Source: Streptomyces sp. MUM 203J (lineage in GTDB: Bacteria; Actinomycetota; Actinomycetes; Streptomycetales; Streptomycetaceae). Taken from it: a DNA stretch of 48,185 bases. Both the position numbers and the translations under genes were made by a program. The notes under the pieces were generated by a model, which was not told the origin of the DNA, ran no database searches, and saw only the letters and a list, made by a program, of their open reading frames with translations. This document shows positions 25,847 through 33,162 of this stretch, one piece after another. Within the stretch, counting starts at the first letter, position 1. Every line of letters begins with the position of its first letter. The DNA is taken from positions 1 through 48,185 of the forward strand of contig NZ_JADWYO010000051.1 in assembly GCF_022414595.1 (NCBI RefSeq). The letters are read 5' to 3'.

Positions 25847-27478
25847 TCACTCGTTCGGTCGGACGAACACGGTCCGGCCGCCCACCACCGTGCGGAGGCA
25901 GACCGGCAGCGGGGCGCCGGGGCTCAGGTCGGGCAGGCCGGGGGTGCCGGAGCGGGGGTCGGTGGACCAGCGGGCCACCCGGTCGTCCGGGGCCTGGACC
26001 ACCAGGTCGCCGGTACGCCAGACGGCGTAGTCGGCAGGGGCGCCGGGCACCAGGACCCCGGCGTCGTCGCGGCCGGTGGCCCGCCAGCCGCCCCGGGTGT
26101 GGGCGGTGAACGCGGCCCGCACGGAGACCCGGTGCTCGGGGGTGCGGTGGAAGGCGGCGGCGCGGACCGTGCCCCAGGGGTCGAGCCGGGTCACGGGGCT
26201 GTCGGAGCCGAGTGCGAGCGGCACACCGGAGCGCAGAAGGGCCGCGTACGGATTGAGGGTGCGGGCCCGCTCGGTACCGAGGCGCTGGGCGTACATGCCG
26301 TCCTCGCCGCCCCAGGCCGCGTCGAAGGCGGGCTGCACGGAGGCGGTGAGACCGAGTTCCGCGAACGCGGCGATGGTCTCGGGAGTGAGCATCTCGGCAT
26401 GCTCGACGCGGTGCCGGGCGGCGCGGACACGGTGCGGCCCCAGGGTCTCCGCGGCGGCGCGGACGCCGTCGGCCACAGCGCTCAGGGCGGCGTCCCCGAT
26501 GGCGTGGAAGCCGGCCTGGAGCCCGGCCTCGGTGCAGGCCGTGACATGCGCGGCGACGGCGGCCTTGTCGAGGTGGGCGGTGCCCGTGTGCGGGGCGTCG
26601 GCGTAGGGCTCGTGGAGGCAGGCGGTGTGGGAGCCGAGGGAACCGTCGACGAACAGGTCTCCCGCGGCGCCGAGCGCGCCCAGCTCGCGGACACGGCGGG
26701 CGTCCCGCTCACCCGTGACCGGCTCGGCCCAGTAGCCGACGACCCGGGGTCCGGGCCGCTCCTCGTCGGCGGCCAGGGCCAGCAGGGACGTGAAGTCCTC
26801 CTCGTCGGAGATCTCCGGCCCGGCGCACTCGTGGACGGTGCCGATACCCAGCGAGGCCGCCCGGCGGAGAGCCGCACGCTGCGCCTCGCCGCGCTGCGCG
26901 GGCGTGACCGCTGCATGTGCGGCAGCCCGTACGGCGTGGTGGGCGGCGCCGGTGAGGGGCGCGTCGGGGCGGTATCCGGCGAGGCCGGTCACGCCGGGGA
27001 CGAGGTCGAGCAGCGCGGTGGTCACGACCGCCGAGTGCACGTCGACCCGGGGCAGGTACAGCGGACGCCCGCCGGTGGCCTCGTCGAGTTCGGTACGGGA
27101 CGGGGGGCGGCCCTCGGGCCAGCGGGCGGCGTCCCAGCCGTGGCCGAGCAGGACCCGGTCGGCAGGGCGCGCGGCGGCGAAGTCCCGTACGAGCGCGAGC
27201 GCCTGGCCCAGGGTGGCGGCGGGCGACAGGTCGAGGCCGGTCAGGGCGAGTCCGGTGGCGGTGGTGTGCACATGGGCGTCGGTGAACGCGGGGGTGACCA
27301 GGGCGCCTTCGAGGTCGATCACCTCGTCCACACCGGAGGCGAAGGCGTCGGCGGCGCCTTCGGATCCCACCCACGCGATGTGACCGCGCTCGACGACCAT
27401 CGCAGTGGCGAAGGGGTCGGCGGGGGTGTGGACGTCTCCACCGCGGAGGAGGGCGGTGCGGGGTTCTCGCTCGGTCAT
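25847..27478 (-). CDS. Amidohydrolase, YtcJ-like
   Basis: A protein of 543 residues starting at ATG 27478. An N-terminal beta domain (LLRGGDVHTPADPF) is followed by the metal-binding FTDAHVH at residues 66-72. Further family marks are LLGHGWDAARWPEG, the LFVDGSLGSHTACLHEPY segment, GFHAIGDAAL, RHRVEHAEML, and LALGSDSPVTRLDPWGTVRAA (quoted in part) near the end, which supplies the last Asp. This is the YtcJ/Amidohydro_3 pattern; members act on amide or carbamate bonds of small molecules. The substrate cannot be predicted. There is no signal peptide. It follows the Lrp-type regulator by 95 bases on the same strand and may be cotranscribed with it or controlled by it. Confidence 0.92.
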   Translation of the reverse strand: MTEREPRTALLRGGDVHTPADPFATAMVVERGHIAWVGSEGAADAFASGVDEVIDLEGALVTPAFTDAHVHTTATGLALTGLDLSPAATLGQALALVRDFAAARPADRVLLGHGWDAARWPEGRPPSRTELDEATGGRPLYLPRVDVHSAVVTTALLDLVPGVTGLAGYRPDAPLTGAAHHAVRAAAHAAVTPAQRGEAQRAALRRAASLGIGTVHECAGPEISDEEDFTSLLALAADEERPGPRVVGYWAEPVTGERDARRVRELGALGAAGDLFVDGSLGSHTACLHEPYADAPHTGTAHLDKAAVAAHVTACTEAGLQAGFHAIGDAALSAVADGVRAAAETLGPHRVRAARHRVEHAEMLTPETIAAFAELGLTASVQPAFDAAWGGEDGMYAQRLGTERARTLNPYAALLRSGVPLALGSDSPVTRLDPWGTVRAAAFHRTPEHRVSVRAAFTAHTRGGWRATGRDDAGVLVPGAPADYAVWRTGDLVVQAPDDRVARWSTDPRSGTPGLPDLSPGAPLPVCLRTVVGGRTVFVRPNE

Positions 27479-27573
27479 GTGACCAGCGTAGACAGCGGGG
27501 CGGGCGGCCCGAGCGGTGGACCCTGCCGGGGGCCGGTCGGCTGCGCCCGCCCTCCGCCGGGCGGCGGTCCCCG

Positions 27574-28014
27574 TCAGATGCGGGGCGGACGGGCCTCGTA
27601 CGGGGTGGACAGGACGACCGTCGTCCGTGTGGAGACACCTGACGCGGAGCGGATGCGGCTGAGCAGGTGCTCCAGCTCCAGCGGCGTGGCGACGCGTACC
27701 TTCAGGATGTAGTTCTCGTCGCCCGCGACGCTGTGGCAGGCCTCGATCTCGGGGATGTCCGCGAGCCGGTCAGGGGTGTCGTCCGGGGCGCTGGGATCGA
27801 AGGGTTTGACCGAGATGAAGGCGGTCAGGGGCAGCCCGACGGCCTCGGGGTCGACGACGGCGGCGTAGCCGCGGATGACGCCGCGCTGTTCGAGGCGGCG
27901 GACGCGCTGATGCACCGCCGAGGTGGACAGGCCGGTGGCCTTGCCCAGGTCGGTGTAGCTCATGCGCCCGTCCCTGACGAGCAACTCGACGATCTGACGA
28001 TCCAGCTCCTCCAT
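27574..28014 (-). CDS. Lrp/AsnC family regulator
   Basis: A protein of 146 residues starting at ATG 28014. The N-terminal helix-turn-helix is plain: LDRQIVELLVRDGRMSYTDL, then GLSTSAVHQRVRRLEQRGVIRGY. The C-terminal RAM/AsnC ligand domain includes VDPEAVGLPLTAFISVKP and IEACHSVAGDENYILKVRV. Such proteins form octamers that sense amino acids. About 20 residues between the two halves (FDPSAPDDTPDRLADIPE) are acidic. It is divergent from a small hypothetical gene 202 bases away and lies upstream of the amidohydrolase gene; either may be a target. Confidence 0.95.
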   Translation of the reverse strand: MEELDRQIVELLVRDGRMSYTDLGKATGLSTSAVHQRVRRLEQRGVIRGYAAVVDPEAVGLPLTAFISVKPFDPSAPDDTPDRLADIPEIEACHSVAGDENYILKVRVATPLELEHLLSRIRSASGVSTRTTVVLSTPYEARPPRI

Positions 28015-28216
28015 GCGGTCAACCTATTGCCCCGGACGGCCTCCGGAACAGTCGGAGGCACAACGTGAGGGCACCTGTGGACGGCATGTGACGAAGACCA
28101 CAGGCGCATGGTCGCCAGGGATCGAGACCGGACGGTTACCTGCGGAGCCGGTTGGGAATTGCTTCGGGTGGTCGGGGCCGTAAGCCTGATCGGCCCATCC
28201 AAGGGGGAGATTCTCC

Positions 28217-28600
28217 ATGCAGGAGCCTGTTGATTCCGTCGAGCCCGAAGAGCTCGACTCCTACGACGCTTTCGACATGTTCCGGGTGGTATGCCCGGAC
28301 TGCGCCCAGTCGATCGTGCTGCTCGCGGACGAGGAGGCCCTCCCGGAGCACGCGCTGTGTCCCACGCCGTGGAACCCGTTCGTCCTGGCGGTGTGCGCCG
28401 GGTCGGGCCGGCCGCTCTCCGACGCGCGAACCCCCGACGAGGCGCCGGACGCCCAGGAGCAGGAGCTGGCGACGCTGTTGACGCTCCCTCAGAGTCTCGA
28501 CTGGCGGAGGCAGCCGTTCTCGCATGTGGGCGGCCCCGGCTCCCGGCCGATCAAGGTGCCGCGGATGCGCCGCTCTCCGGAGCTGCGCCGCGCGGCCTGA
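28217..28600 (+). CDS. Conserved-looking small acidic protein with CPxC motif
   Basis: A protein of 127 residues starting at ATG 28217 behind a strong AAGGGGGAG. The N-terminal 25 residues are very acidic. VCPDCAQ at about residues 34-40 and CPTPW near 57 could form a small metal or disulfide site, with a further Cys (VCAGSG). The C-terminal part is basic and Pro-rich (RQPFSHVGGPGSRPIKVPRM). No known domain was recognised. The ribosome site, codon use and the hairpin right after the stop support a real gene. It stands alone, divergent from the Lrp-type gene. Confidence 0.75.
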   Translation: MQEPVDSVEPEELDSYDAFDMFRVVCPDCAQSIVLLADEEALPEHALCPTPWNPFVLAVCAGSGRPLSDARTPDEAPDAQEQELATLLTLPQSLDWRRQPFSHVGGPGSRPIKVPRMRRSPELRRAA

Positions 28601-28619
28601 GCCCCACCGCCCCCGTCGC

Positions 28620-28644
28620 CCCGGCACGCCTCCGCGTGTCCGGG
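28620..28644 (+). terminator. Hairpin just after the small acidic gene
   Basis: CCCGGCACGC (28620-28629), a 4-base loop and GCGTGTCCGGG (28634-28644) pair with a single bulge, 20 bases past the stop codon. Confidence 0.55.
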
Positions 28645-28726
28645 ACGGCGGGTCGTGACCTGACGAGCGGATACGCGGATATCCCTACCGGCGCGGCCGT
28701 ACGGGTGATACCGCCCGGCGTCACAC

Positions 28727-28761
28727 GTCCGGCCCGTCCCGGCGCGGGCGGCGGGCCGGAC
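28727..28761 (+). terminator. Second hairpin in the same gap
   Basis: GTCCGGCCCG (28727-28736) and CGGGCCGGAC (28752-28761) are exact complements around a 15-base loop. It may back up the first terminator. The rest of the 305-base gap 28601-28905 shows nothing else clear. Confidence 0.45.
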
Positions 28762-28905
28762 ACGGCGTCCGGTGCCGTTGACGTCCACTGACGCCGAATC
28801 AGCAGCCGTCGGCGGCGCCCGGGACACGCGTCGGCGGGCAGGGCGCGAACTGGCGGCCTATCGCCGTCGGCGGTGACCCGGCGCACACCTCCGCGTTGGC
28901 CGGGT

Positions 28906-29196
28906 ATGACCTCGCCGCACGCACCGCACCCGGCGCCTCCGTCGCCCGCGACGAGCGGCTATGTCCGGGGCCGGCTGATGCTTCCGGGCGCGGCCGCGGG
29001 CGCCGGGCGTGCCGAATCGCCTCCGCCCGCCGATCCGCCGATCTACCGCGACCTGCTCCGGCACTGGGCCAGCTCGGGCCGGACCCTGCCGGGCCGCCGC
29101 GACCAGGAGTGGGCCCGGCTCACGGCGGGCCCGGTGTGGACACGCCCGGGGGAGGTCAGGCCCGGCTCTCCGGGCCGACCAGGTGACGGGCGATGA
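28906..29196 (+). CDS. Possible small hypothetical protein overlapping the acyl-CoA dehydrogenase 3' end
   Basis: A frame of 96 residues from ATG 28906. The N-terminal 50 residues are Pro/Ala-rich and weak, but the second half reads like a real short domain: DPPIYRDLLRHWASSGRTLP followed by GRRDQEWARLTAG, an amphipathic helix with conserved-type Trp and charged residues. There is no strong ribosome site. Its last 41 bases overlap the 3' end of the convergent acyl-CoA dehydrogenase gene. No family was recognised. It may be a real Streptomyces hypothetical or a chance frame. Confidence 0.42.
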   Translation: MTSPHAPHPAPPSPATSGYVRGRLMLPGAAAGAGRAESPPPADPPIYRDLLRHWASSGRTLPGRRDQEWARLTAGPVWTRPGEVRPGSPGRPGDGR

Positions 29197-30331
29197 CGAC
29201 GCGCTGGATCTGGTTGGTGCCCTCCACGATCTGGAGCACCTTCGCCTCACGCATGTAGCGCTCGACGGGGAAGTCGGCGGTGTAGCCGTATCCGCCGAGG
29301 ACCTGGACGGCGTCCGTGGTGACCTTCATCGCGGCGTCCGTGCAGAACAGCTTGGCCATGGCCGCCTGGCGTGAGTACGGCCGGCCCGCGTCCCGCAGCC
29401 GGGCGGCGGCGAGATAGAGGGACCGCCCGGCCTCGACCTGGGTGGCCATGTCGGCCAGCATGAAGCGCAGCCCCTGGAAGTCGGAGACGGGCCGCCCGAA
29501 CTGACGCCGGTCCTGGGCGTAGGCCGTGGCCTCGTCCAGGGCGGCCTGGGCGACGCCGATGGCACAGGCGGAGATACCGAGACGGCCGCCGTCCAGGGCG
29601 GACAGGGCGATGGAGAAGCCCTGGCCCTCCTCGCCGATGCGGCGGGAGTCGGGGACGCGGACTCCGTCGAAGTGCAGTTGGGCGGTGGGAGAGCCCTTCA
29701 TGCCCATCTTCTTCTCGGGCGCGGCGGCGGACAGCCCCTCGGCGTCGCCGGGCACCAGGAACGCGGTGATGCCGCGCGGTCCCTCCTCGCCGGTCCTGGC
29801 CATGACCGTGTAGAAGTCAGCGATGCCGCCGTGGGTGATCCAGGCCTTGGTTCCGGTGATGATCCAGTCGTCGCCGTCGCGCACGGCCCTGGTGCGGAGG
29901 GAGGCCGCGTCCGAGCCGGCGGCGGGCTCCGACAGGCAGTAGCCGCCGAGCAGGCCTCCGCCGAGCATCGCGGGCAGGTGCTCCGCCTGCTGCTCCTTGG
30001 TGCCGTACCCGGCGAGGGCGTGGCAGGCCAGACTGTGGACGCTGACACCGAGGCCGACCGTGAGGCGGGCGGCGGCCAGCTCCTCCAGGACCTGGAGGTA
30101 CACCTCGTAGGGCTGGTCTCCGCCGCCGTGGGCGGAGTCGTACGGCAGGCCGAGCAGACCCGATTCGGAGAGCAGCGAGAAGGTCTCCCGCGGGAAGCGG
30201 CTCTCCGCCTCCCCGTCCGCGGCCCGGGGGGTGACCTCTCGCTGGACGATGTCACGGACCAGGTTGATGAGGTCCCTGGACTCCTCGGTGGGCAGCTGTC
30301 GTTCCACCGGCTGCGGGGCACGGTCGGACAT
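29156..30331 (-). CDS. Acyl-CoA dehydrogenase
   Basis: A protein of 391 residues, normal for the family, starting at ATG 30331 behind GGGAGGAGAG; a start at 30376 would read through that site. Motifs: YCLSEPAAGSDAASL with WIITGTKAWITHGG (flavin and substrate loop), KMGMKGSPTAQLHFDGVRVP, GRLGISACAIGVAQAALDEA, RRQFGRPVSDFQ, and the C-terminal VLGGYGYTADFPVERYMREAK with QIVEGTNQIQR (quoted in part). The catalytic Glu of the IVEGTNQIQR region is present. It forms the first FAD-dependent step of fatty or branched-chain acyl-CoA breakdown. The gene stands alone, with a promoter and a palindrome upstream. Confidence 0.96.
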   Translation of the reverse strand: MSDRAPQPVERQLPTEESRDLINLVRDIVQREVTPRAADGEAESRFPRETFSLLSESGLLGLPYDSAHGGGDQPYEVYLQVLEELAAARLTVGLGVSVHSLACHALAGYGTKEQQAEHLPAMLGGGLLGGYCLSEPAAGSDAASLRTRAVRDGDDWIITGTKAWITHGGIADFYTVMARTGEEGPRGITAFLVPGDAEGLSAAAPEKKMGMKGSPTAQLHFDGVRVPDSRRIGEEGQGFSIALSALDGGRLGISACAIGVAQAALDEATAYAQDRRQFGRPVSDFQGLRFMLADMATQVEAGRSLYLAAARLRDAGRPYSRQAAMAKLFCTDAAMKVTTDAVQVLGGYGYTADFPVERYMREAKVLQIVEGTNQIQRVVIARHLVGPESRA

Positions 30332-30469
30332 ATCGGCGCTCTCCTCCCATTTCGGGCGCTTCGACGGAACACCCAAGGGTCGGGGCGGCTCCGCCGGGTC
30401 TCACTGCAAGCGCCGATGCTGCCCGGTCCGGATCACGGAAAGCGGCAGATCAGCGGCTGTGGCGGCATG

Positions 30470-30498
30470 AGTATGCCCGATCGAGTGGCGTACGTCGA
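30470..30498 (-). promoter_or_regulatory. Candidate promoter of the acyl-CoA dehydrogenase gene
   Basis: Read on the minus strand, TCGACG (30498-30493), 17 bases, then CATACT (30475-30470) fits the vegetative pattern with one or two mismatches. It lies about 140 bases before the ATG. Confidence 0.4.
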
Positions 30499-30499
30499 T

Positions 30500-30509
30500 A
30501 ACGATCGTT
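30500..30509. promoter_or_regulatory. Palindrome AACGATCGTT, possible operator
   Basis: A perfect 10-base palindrome lies directly upstream of the candidate -35 of the acyl-CoA dehydrogenase promoter. Fatty-acid genes are often controlled by TetR or GntR repressors that bind such palindromes. No regulator gene is adjacent. Confidence 0.35.
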
Positions 30510-30540
30510 CACCTGCTCGCCGCCGCGACCCGGAGAGGGC

Positions 30541-31917
30541 TCAGCGGACACCCACCCCGGCCAGCGCACGGCGCTGCTCCGATGTGGCGTCCACGGGCCA
30601 GAACAGGTAGCAGACACCGCCGGTGCCGGAGATGACGGCGCCCGTGGCGTTGTGGCGCCTGGTGCGCAGCCAGACGTTCTCGAACTCGCGGCGGCGGTAG
30701 ACCCGGCGGACGGCGGCGTTGTCCGGGGCGTTCGGGTCATTGGCGATCACGTCGCCGTCGGAGGTGAAGCCGATGACCGTCATCAGGTGCCCCGCGGTGC
30801 CGTAGCCCGCGCCGGTGAGCTCCCCCTCCAGGAACGACTGCGAGGTGATCAGCGGGATACCGGACTCGACGAGTGTCTCCGCGTCCGCCAGCGAGCGGAG
30901 CCGGGTGACGACTCCCTGGAGACCCTCGTACGTGGCGGCATAGGCGGCGTTGAAGGGCCAGTTGCCACAGCCCTTGTACTGGTGGTCGTAGGTGGAGCGG
31001 GCGGCGTGGCAGACCTGGGGGTCGGTGTACCCGGGCCGCACCCAGGCGAGTTGGGCGGGGGTGGGGCGCCGGCCCCAGTACTCGACGATCATCTGGGAGG
31101 AGGCGGGGCTGCACCAGGCCTCTCCCCCGTCGTCGTACTCGGGATAGCGGCCGATGTGGATGTTCTGCGAGTAGCGCGGCACCTCCAGTTCGCGGGTGAC
31201 GCGGTGCGGGGCCGCGGGTACGCCGAAGCGGTCGGGGAGGTCCGAGGACATCGCACCCACCCGCCACACGGTGGGCGTGCGGGTGGCGCCGGGCGTCCGG
31301 TGGAGGGTGAGCCGCAGCCGGTAAGACGTCATCCGCAGGCCGCTCGCCGGGTCCCTGACGCCCAGGGTGTCGGTCCAGACGCTGCTGCGGCCGTCGCTCT
31401 GGCCGTCCACGGAGGTGCGGCGGATGTCGCCGTCTCCCGAGGCCCAGTGGCCCATCACGTACCAGGGGGTGTCGGTGCCGTCGGAATAGCGGCCGGACAG
31501 CTCGACGGCGATCCAGGTACCGGGGGGCGTGTGGGCGTTCCAGGAGGGGATCAGCTCGGTGGCCGGGGCCACGGGGACGTGCCGGGGCGAGGTCCAGGTG
31601 GCGTACTCCCAGGACGCCGTGCGCCCGGTGTGCGGGTCGGCGCGGTCGACACACCCGGCAGGGGTGTCGAGGACCAGCCCGGGGCGCAGCCCCGCGACCG
31701 CCCGCACTCCGACGGCGGTGCCGGAGCACCAGTCGGCGGCCGAGGTCCAGAACCGGTTGTCGACGGTCGGGGCGCCGGCGTCGGCCGGCGCCCCGGCGGA
31801 CGGATCTTTGAGCGGGGCGGCGCCGGCCGGCGCCCCCGGGAGGGCGGCGGTGCCGACGGCGCCCAGGGCGGCGCCGAGGACGGTGCGCCGGGACGCGGAG
31901 CGAGGCGTACGGGACAT
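30541..31917 (-). CDS. Tat-exported C39-like cysteine peptidase
   Basis: A protein of 458 residues starting at ATG 31917. The N-terminus is a twin-arginine signal: SASRRTVLGAALGAVGTAAL with an Ala-rich end (PAGAAP). A beta-rich region of about 190 residues follows. The C39/papain-like domain comes last: EVPRYSQNIHIGRYPEY, then EAWCSPASSQMIVEYWG with Cys269, GTAGHLMTVIGF with His377, and VIANDPNAPDN with Asp394. The order Cys, His, Asp fits a functional enzyme. It should act outside the membrane after folding in the cytoplasm. Stand-alone C39-like proteins of this type have no known substrate; bacteriocin processing is unlikely because no transporter is fused or near. Confidence 0.88.
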   Translation of the reverse strand: MSRTPRSASRRTVLGAALGAVGTAALPGAPAGAAPLKDPSAGAPADAGAPTVDNRFWTSAADWCSGTAVGVRAVAGLRPGLVLDTPAGCVDRADPHTGRTASWEYATWTSPRHVPVAPATELIPSWNAHTPPGTWIAVELSGRYSDGTDTPWYVMGHWASGDGDIRRTSVDGQSDGRSSVWTDTLGVRDPASGLRMTSYRLRLTLHRTPGATRTPTVWRVGAMSSDLPDRFGVPAAPHRVTRELEVPRYSQNIHIGRYPEYDDGGEAWCSPASSQMIVEYWGRRPTPAQLAWVRPGYTDPQVCHAARSTYDHQYKGCGNWPFNAAYAATYEGLQGVVTRLRSLADAETLVESGIPLITSQSFLEGELTGAGYGTAGHLMTVIGFTSDGDVIANDPNAPDNAAVRRVYRRREFENVWLRTRRHNATGAVISGTGGVCYLFWPVDATSEQRRALAGVGVR

Positions 31918-32102
31918 GCGGAACCCCCGGTGGAGACGGGCGATCGACGGACGACGGGGCGGACAGCACGAGTGGACCACGAAGCGGAGCCGCCCCGTAG
32001 GACCGCCGGGGAGCGGCGTGTACACGCCGGGCCGGGCGGGCCGGGCCCAGGGGCGCCTGGCTGCCGTGGGGACCGGCGCGGGCGGGTCGGTAGGGTGACC
32101 CC

Positions 32103-32729
32103 ATGGGGCGTTTCGCACAGGTGAACGATCTTGCCGCCCTCGCGCACGAGGTGCGGGCCGCGGCACCGTCGTGCGGCCCGGTGAGGCTGGTGGGCGTGGA
32201 CGGGCACGCGGGCTCCGGGAAGTCCACGTTCGCCGCACGGCTCGCGGAGACCCTGGGCGGGGCACCGGTCCTGCACCTCGACGACATCGCCTGCCACGAG
32301 GAGCTGTTCGCCTGGACGGCCCGGCTGCGCGCGGAGGTTCTCGGGCCGCTGAGCCGCGGCGAGGTGGCCGGGTACCGCCCGTACGACTGGACCGCGCGCC
32401 GCTTCGGCCCACCCAGGCGGCTGCCGCCCGCACCGGTCGTGCTCGTCGAGGGGGTCGGCGCCGGACGCCGGGCACTCCGCCCCCACCTGGCACGTCTGCT
32501 CTGGATGGAGCGGGCACCGGAGGACTCCTGGCGGCGCGGCCGGAACCGGGACGGTGTGGCACAGGCGGCGTTCTGGGAGGGATGGACAGTGGCGGAGACC
32601 CGCCATTTCGCCCGTGATCCGTCGTTCCCCCACGCCGACACCCTGATACGGGAGTGCCATGAGGGGTACGTGTGGCTGCCGAGGCGTCCCTCAGCCGTCG
32701 ACCCGGAGCCGGATCATCACTCTTTGTGA
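32103..32729 (+). CDS. Uridine-kinase-like P-loop protein
   Basis: A protein of 208 residues starting at ATG 32103. It has a Walker A GVDGHAGSGKSTFAARLAE at about residues 30-48, then HLDDIACHEELFAWTARL, which is the acidic phosphoacceptor region of the uridine-kinase family, and VVLVEGVGAGRRALRPHL as the Walker B strand. The Arg-rich lid ERAPEDSWRRGRNRDG follows. It probably phosphorylates a nucleoside or a similar small molecule. It is divergent from the C39-like peptidase gene by 185 bases. Its 3' end is followed by the candidate small RNA. Confidence 0.88.
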   Translation: MGRFAQVNDLAALAHEVRAAAPSCGPVRLVGVDGHAGSGKSTFAARLAETLGGAPVLHLDDIACHEELFAWTARLRAEVLGPLSRGEVAGYRPYDWTARRFGPPRRLPPAPVVLVEGVGAGRRALRPHLARLLWMERAPEDSWRRGRNRDGVAQAAFWEGWTVAETRHFARDPSFPHADTLIRECHEGYVWLPRRPSAVDPEPDHHSL

Positions 32730-32790
32730 TGATGCTTGATTTTCGTACCGGACAGTCGGAATTCAGCCGCTCAGGCTGCCTCCACTTCGC

Positions 32791-32820
32791 TTGACCGGCG
32801 GGCCGTACAGGTCTTACGTT
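32791..32820 (+). promoter_or_regulatory. Promoter of the candidate small RNA
   Basis: TTGACC (32791-32796), 18 bases, TACGTT (32815-32820) is a near-consensus vegetative promoter. It points into a region without a gene and is followed about 35 bases on by a terminator hairpin. Confidence 0.6.
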
Positions 32821-32826
32821 CTCAAT

Positions 32827-32899
32827 GTGCGGCTTTTCGGAGCCGCCGCAGACGCGAAGCCCCCGGTTGTTCCCCCGTGATCGGGGGCTTCGTTCTGCC
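32827..32899 (+). ncRNA. Candidate small RNA of about 70 bases
   Basis: The start follows from the promoter and the end from the terminator. Two hairpins are visible. The first is GCGGCT-TTTCGG-AGCCGC (32829-32846), a perfect 6-bp stem. The second pairs 32855-32865 with 32882-32892 (11 bp, CGAAGCCCCCG) and carries a 16-base loop with a run of five C. A short T-containing tail (TTCTGCCT) follows. C-rich loops are a feature of actinobacterial regulatory RNAs such as 6C, which pair with G-rich leaders, but this is not clearly 6C. A leader of the AAA gene is an alternative; that gene starts 270 bases later. Confidence 0.5.
32855..32892 (+). terminator. Terminator hairpin of the candidate small RNA
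   Basis: An 11-bp perfect stem, CGAAGCCCCCG with its complement, and a 16-base loop, followed by TTCTGCCT. The strong stem and T-containing tail suggest factor-independent termination. Confidence 0.65.
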
Positions 32900-33162
32900 T
32901 CTCACCCCACGTCGACCGCCTCGCGATCGCCGCTCGCACCTCTCTCACTCACCCTGCGTCACCGCCGTGCCCCCGTATGCGCCCGCGCCCGCGTGCGCGC
33001 CCGGGGCGCTCGGTGCGCCCTTAGTCGCTGTCCTCCCGCGCGGGTACGATGCACCCCGGTGCGGTCAAGACCCGTTCACTGCAAGGCGATCGGGAACGCC
33101 TGGGACGGCTTCCGGCGGGCATCCGCCCGGCGGCTACGGGCACACGGCTTGTGGGGGACCCG
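32900..33162. other. Gap before the AAA ATPase gene
   Basis: About 260 bases after the small-RNA terminator, without a clear gene. An in-frame ATG at 33049 could extend the ATPase by 38 residues, but it has no ribosome site. The region must hold the ATPase promoter; none could be fixed. Confidence 0.35.

Noticed and set aside
32827..32899. Identification as 6C RNA
   Set aside because: 6C RNA has two hairpins with C-rich loops; only one C-rich loop is seen here, so the region is left as an unnamed candidate small RNA.
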